From Halorubrum ruber (GTDB lineage: Archaea; Halobacteriota; Halobacteria; Halobacteriales; Haloferacaceae), in contig NZ_CP073695.1 in assembly GCF_018228765.1 (NCBI RefSeq), positions 868,001-932,000 of the forward strand: a DNA stretch of 64,000 bases. The letters are read 5' to 3'. Under the pieces are notes generated by a model. That model was not told where the DNA came from, did not search any database, and saw only the letters and a list, made by a program, of their open reading frames with translations. Position 1 is the first letter of the stretch, and each line of letters begins with the position of its first letter. Below, in pieces: positions 61,666-64,000 of the stretch. Made by a program: the position numbers and the translations under genes.

Positions 61666-62070
61666 GCGGTGACGGACGCAGCCAAAGCCCCAGCCGCTTA
61701 CTTATAAATGGCCGCTGGCGGATCGGTGACGGATACCGCCAAAGCCCCAGCTGCTTACTTATAAACGGCTGCTGACGGATCGACGGCGAACACCGTCAAA
61801 GCCCCAGCCGCGAGGGCTCGCGCGGCTCGCTGCGGTCCTCGTCGTTCGCTCCGCTCACTCCTGCGGTCCTTGCGTCGCCGTGCTTCGCCCTCGCGGCTGC
61901 CCCTTTGAGTCCCGCCCCGCACAGCACCGCAACCGCACCTCACGCCTCCCCAGCCTCGTCAGTCGCCTCCGCTTCGCTCCGGCGACTGACTCCCTCGCGC
62001 GTGCTCCTCGCGGCCTCCGCTTCGCGCCGGCCGCTCGCAGGCACGCGCCACCGCGGATCGATTTATAAAC
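61666..62070 (-). repeat. Structured intergenic element, copy G
   Basis: Minus-strand copy; the head box TTTATAAAC (62062-62070) is 31 bp after the deoxyhypusine synthase stop. Stem 1 inner pairs CTGC/GGAG (one mismatch), GA/GA, GCGGCC/GGCCGC with a longer loop. Stem 2: AGTCGCC/GGCGACT within GTCAG...CTGAC. Stem 3: GCCGCGAGGGC with GCCCTCGCGGC plus the standard flanks. The tail has two extra units: CAAAG at 61683, 61740 and 61797, exactly 57 bp apart, each followed by a TTATAAA box. It fills most of the 61609-62100 gap. Confidence 0.85.
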
Positions 62071-62100
62071 GATGACGCGGTCAGAATCGCGGTCGCGTTC

Positions 62101-63213
62101 CTATTCCACGCGCTCGCGGGCGGCGGCGATAAGCATCGGAAGCATCACCGTCGCGTCGCCGTAGACGGAGGCGTTGCGCGCGTCCTTCTCTAACTTGCCC
62201 CACGAGCGCGCCTCGTCGAGGCTCGCGCCCGAGAGCCCGCCGGTCGCCTCGGGGTCCATCGTGATCTGGACGGCGTAGTCGTAGGCGCGCGGCGTGACGA
62301 GCATCGTCTGGAGCGTGAAGTTCTTCGGGACGCCGCCGCCGACGAGCAGGCAGCCCGCGTCGTCGGCGTCGAAGGCGAGGTCGGTCAGCTCCGTCATGTC
62401 CGCGAGCGCGTCGAGCGTGAACTCCGCGGTCTGGGCGTACATCCACGCCTGAAGCCCTAACACGGAGTCTTGGACCGCGGGGCAGTAGATCGGCACGTCG
62501 CACTCGTAGGCGGCGGCCGCGACGCCCGGCCCCTCCGGGACGTCGTCGCGCTCGTTCACCTCGGCGTTGGCGCGGCCGAGTTCGCGCGTGAGGTCGGCGA
62601 TGGAGACGGCGCCGTCGCCCGCTCCGCTCGCCTCTTCGATGTCGGAGTCGGCCTCCAGCGCCGGGAACACCTCCTCACGGAGGTGCCCCTCGAAGTCGGC
62701 GAAGTGCTCCTGCGGGAGGTAGACGTTGTAGATGCGGTCGACCCCCTCGTCGCGGAGCTCCTCGTCGTGCTCGCGGGGGGTCTTCTCGGGGTCGTGGGTG
62801 CGCCCGTGGTGGTGTTTCCCGCCGATGGCCTCGATGGAATCGTGGGTGAGATTCGCGCCGGTCGTGACGAGGGCGTCGACGTAGCCGTCGCGGATGAGGT
62901 CGGCGACGATCCGGCGCATCCCCGCGGGGACCATCGCGCCCGCGAGCGAGAGGAACACGGTACAGTCCTCGTCGTCGAACATCTCCGCGAGCACGTCGCC
63001 CGCCTCGTTGACGGCGGCGGCGCCGATCCCCGCGTCCCCGTAGCCGTCGACGAGCTCGCTCACCGTCATCCCGGCGGTCGCGCGCGTGTGGCCGACCGGG
63101 TCCTCGTGAAACTCCTCGCGGTGCGGGTGGTGGCCGCCGTGTTCGTCGCCGTCGCCGTGGTCGCCCTCGGCACCCGCCGCGTCGTCTCGCGTTCCCTCGT
63201 CGCTGTCGGTCAT
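62101..63213 (-). CDS. dhs: Deoxyhypusine synthase
   Basis: 370 residues from ATG 63213 (MTDSDEGTRDDAAGAEGDHG). Motifs: CTVFLSLAGAMVPAGMRRIV, VDALVTTGANLTHDSIEAIG, IYNVYLPQEHFADFEGHL, DVPIYCPAVQDSVLGLQAWM, GCLLVGGGVPKNFTLQ, YAVQITMDPEATGGLSGASL and DEARSWGK with the SWGK active Lys. It transfers an aminobutyl group to aIF5A. The leader is His/Asp-rich (HGGHHPH), likely disordered. Confidence 0.95.
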   Translation of the reverse strand: MTDSDEGTRDDAAGAEGDHGDGDEHGGHHPHREEFHEDPVGHTRATAGMTVSELVDGYGDAGIGAAAVNEAGDVLAEMFDDEDCTVFLSLAGAMVPAGMRRIVADLIRDGYVDALVTTGANLTHDSIEAIGGKHHHGRTHDPEKTPREHDEELRDEGVDRIYNVYLPQEHFADFEGHLREEVFPALEADSDIEEASGAGDGAVSIADLTRELGRANAEVNERDDVPEGPGVAAAAYECDVPIYCPAVQDSVLGLQAWMYAQTAEFTLDALADMTELTDLAFDADDAGCLLVGGGVPKNFTLQTMLVTPRAYDYAVQITMDPEATGGLSGASLDEARSWGKLEKDARNASVYGDATVMLPMLIAAARERVE

Positions 63214-63286
63214 AGCTCCGGGTGGGGCCGGCGCGCGTTTGAAACGCCCGATCCGAGCGCGGGCCGCCCGCGGCCTCACGGAGCGG

Positions 63287-63559
63287 CTACCCGCCGCTTA
63301 CGGGCGGGAACAGCGCGAGTTCGTCGCCCGCCTCCAGCGTCGCGTCGAGCCCCTCGTCGTGGTGGACGCTCCGCCCGTTCCGGAGGACGTTGATGTGGTC
63401 GGCCACGGTCCCGTCCTCGATGACGCGGTCCCGGAGGTCGGGATGCGCGTCCAGCAGCGCGTCGAGCGCGTCGCCGACCGTGTCGCCCGGCTCCGCGTCG
63501 ACGGTCACCGCGCGGTCGCCCGCGATCTCCGCGAGGTCGGCGAACAGCTTCCACTCCAT
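63287..63559 (-). CDS. samp1: Ubiquitin-like small archaeal modifier protein SAMP1
   Basis: 90 residues from ATG 63559 (MEWKLFADLAEIAGDRAVTV). Beta-grasp MoaD/ThiS fold ending in LFPPVSGG; the C-terminal Gly-Gly is adenylated by UbaA. SAMP1 of Haloferax shares the MEWKLFADLAE start and PPVSGG end; it serves both as protein modifier and MoaD for molybdopterin synthesis. The start codon position is supported by this match. It precedes dhs on the same strand. Confidence 0.94.
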   Translation of the reverse strand: MEWKLFADLAEIAGDRAVTVDAEPGDTVGDALDALLDAHPDLRDRVIEDGTVADHINVLRNGRSVHHDEGLDATLEAGDELALFPPVSGG

Positions 63560-63581
63560 GGCGGATCCCCGCGCGGGCGAC

Positions 63582-64000
63582 TCAAGAGCGTTGCGTCCCG
63601 TCGGGATCGGCCGCGGTGTCGGCGTCGCTCCGGTTCGCGTCGTCGCCACCCGCCGTGCCGTCGTCGCCACCCGCCGTGCCGTCTTCGCTCCCGCCCGCGT
63701 CGTCGGAACCGGTTTCCTCGTCGACCTTGGCCTCCGCGTCGAAGTCGGTCCCCTCATCGATGTCGTCGAGTTCGGCGTCGCGCGCGGCCGCGGACGCCGT
63801 CTCGGCCCCTCCGGCTTCCCCGTCCGCATCGGGCGGCGACGCGGCGGCCGTCTCGAACCGACGGATTGCGTCCGGCCGACCGACGAGGTACACTAAGTCC
63901 CCGGCGCCGAAGGCGTACGCGCGCGGCGGGATCGGCTGGACGGGCCCCTCCGCCGGGCGGACCGCGGCGACGACGGCCCCGACCTCGCCGACGGTGCTCC
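63582..64000 (-). CDS. TrkA-C (RCK_C) domain protein, partial (N-terminus beyond right edge)
   Basis: The minus strand reads STVGEVGAVVAAVRPAEGPV, QPIPPRAYAFGAGDLVYLVG and RPDAIRRFETAAA through the edge, followed by about 80 acidic disordered residues. The GDLVYLVGRPDAIRRF end is the last strand/helix of a TrkA-C domain, which regulates K+ channels or transporters by ligand binding. It stops 22 bp before the SAMP1 start. Which effector precedes it is outside the window. Confidence 0.75.
   Translation of the reverse strand, partial: STVGEVGAVVAAVRPAEGPVQPIPPRAYAFGAGDLVYLVGRPDAIRRFETAAASPPDADGEAGGAETASAAARDAELDDIDEGTDFDAEAKVDEETGSDDAGGSEDGTAGGDDGTAGGDDANRSDADTAADPDGTQRS

Noticed and set aside
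10790..62070. Classical insertion sequence or MITE with terminal inverted repeats
   Set aside because: The ends share only a TTTATAAA-type box, which is self-complementary and promoter-like; I could not identify target-site duplications or longer terminal repeats, though a mobile origin is not excluded.

Overview
The window is chromosomal DNA of a halophilic archaeon (class Halobacteria). The evidence is very high GC, acidic proteins, Tat lipoprotein signals, TTTATA-type boxes about 25-30 bases before start codons (leaderless messages), ATGA/GTGA gene overlaps, and archaeal markers (proteasome alpha, Lsm, L37e, deoxyhypusine synthase, SAMP1, RNase J, an intron-containing tRNA-Met). A Halorubrum-like genus is plausible but not proven. 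Most genes are housekeeping.

Layout. 1-4.5 kb: partial MOT1-type anion transporter (left edge), an acidic protein coupled to a coiled-coil zinc-ribbon protein, a RecA-fold ATPase with an altered Walker A, and a beta-RFAP-synthase-like GHMP protein. 4.6-7.5 kb: hemC-cobA-hemD tetrapyrrole operon. 7.6-12.3 kb: small basic protein, DUF4382 Tat lipoprotein, aminohydrolase, CBS protein, YdjM-like membrane protein. 12.35-15.3 kb: AT-rich island at the 3' end of an intron-containing tRNA-Met, carrying a 546-aa putative PD-(D/E)XK nuclease and a UPF0175/PIN toxin-antitoxin pair. 15.7-25.3 kb: PH-like protein, MscS channel, mutS-mutL, J-domain protein, mobA, then pdxS. 26-32.7 kb: small membrane and exported proteins, a CARDB/ABC/FtsX export operon, proteasome alpha. 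32.8-36.5 kb: cysteine-rich TrmB-like regulator, DsrE, TusA, a small zinc protein, Usp, formamidase. 36.6-45 kb: HerA-type ATPase, trpS, and a ModE-like regulator divergent from a tupABC-type tungstate transporter. 45.4-54.9 kb: HIT protein, map, DUF2249 divergent from a CGCGG-type RiPP precursor candidate, histidine kinase, Bcp, and a four-gene S49-protease operon with an unlisted 59-aa gene. 55-64 kb: idsA-RNase J, two Tat lipoproteins, lsm-rpl37e, LLM oxidoreductase, dhs, samp1, and a partial TrkA-C protein.

The most unusual content is a family of seven intergenic elements (10790, 26286, 27644, 39185, 44985, 60211, 61666) of about 290-490 bp. Each has three predicted stems whose sequences change between copies while pairing is kept (covariation), fixed unpaired blocks, TTTATAA boxes, and in five copies a tail of exact 57-bp tandem units. 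Five copies begin 18-42 bp after the stop codon of a co-oriented gene. This looks like a structured RNA, or a mobile structured element, scattered through the chromosome.
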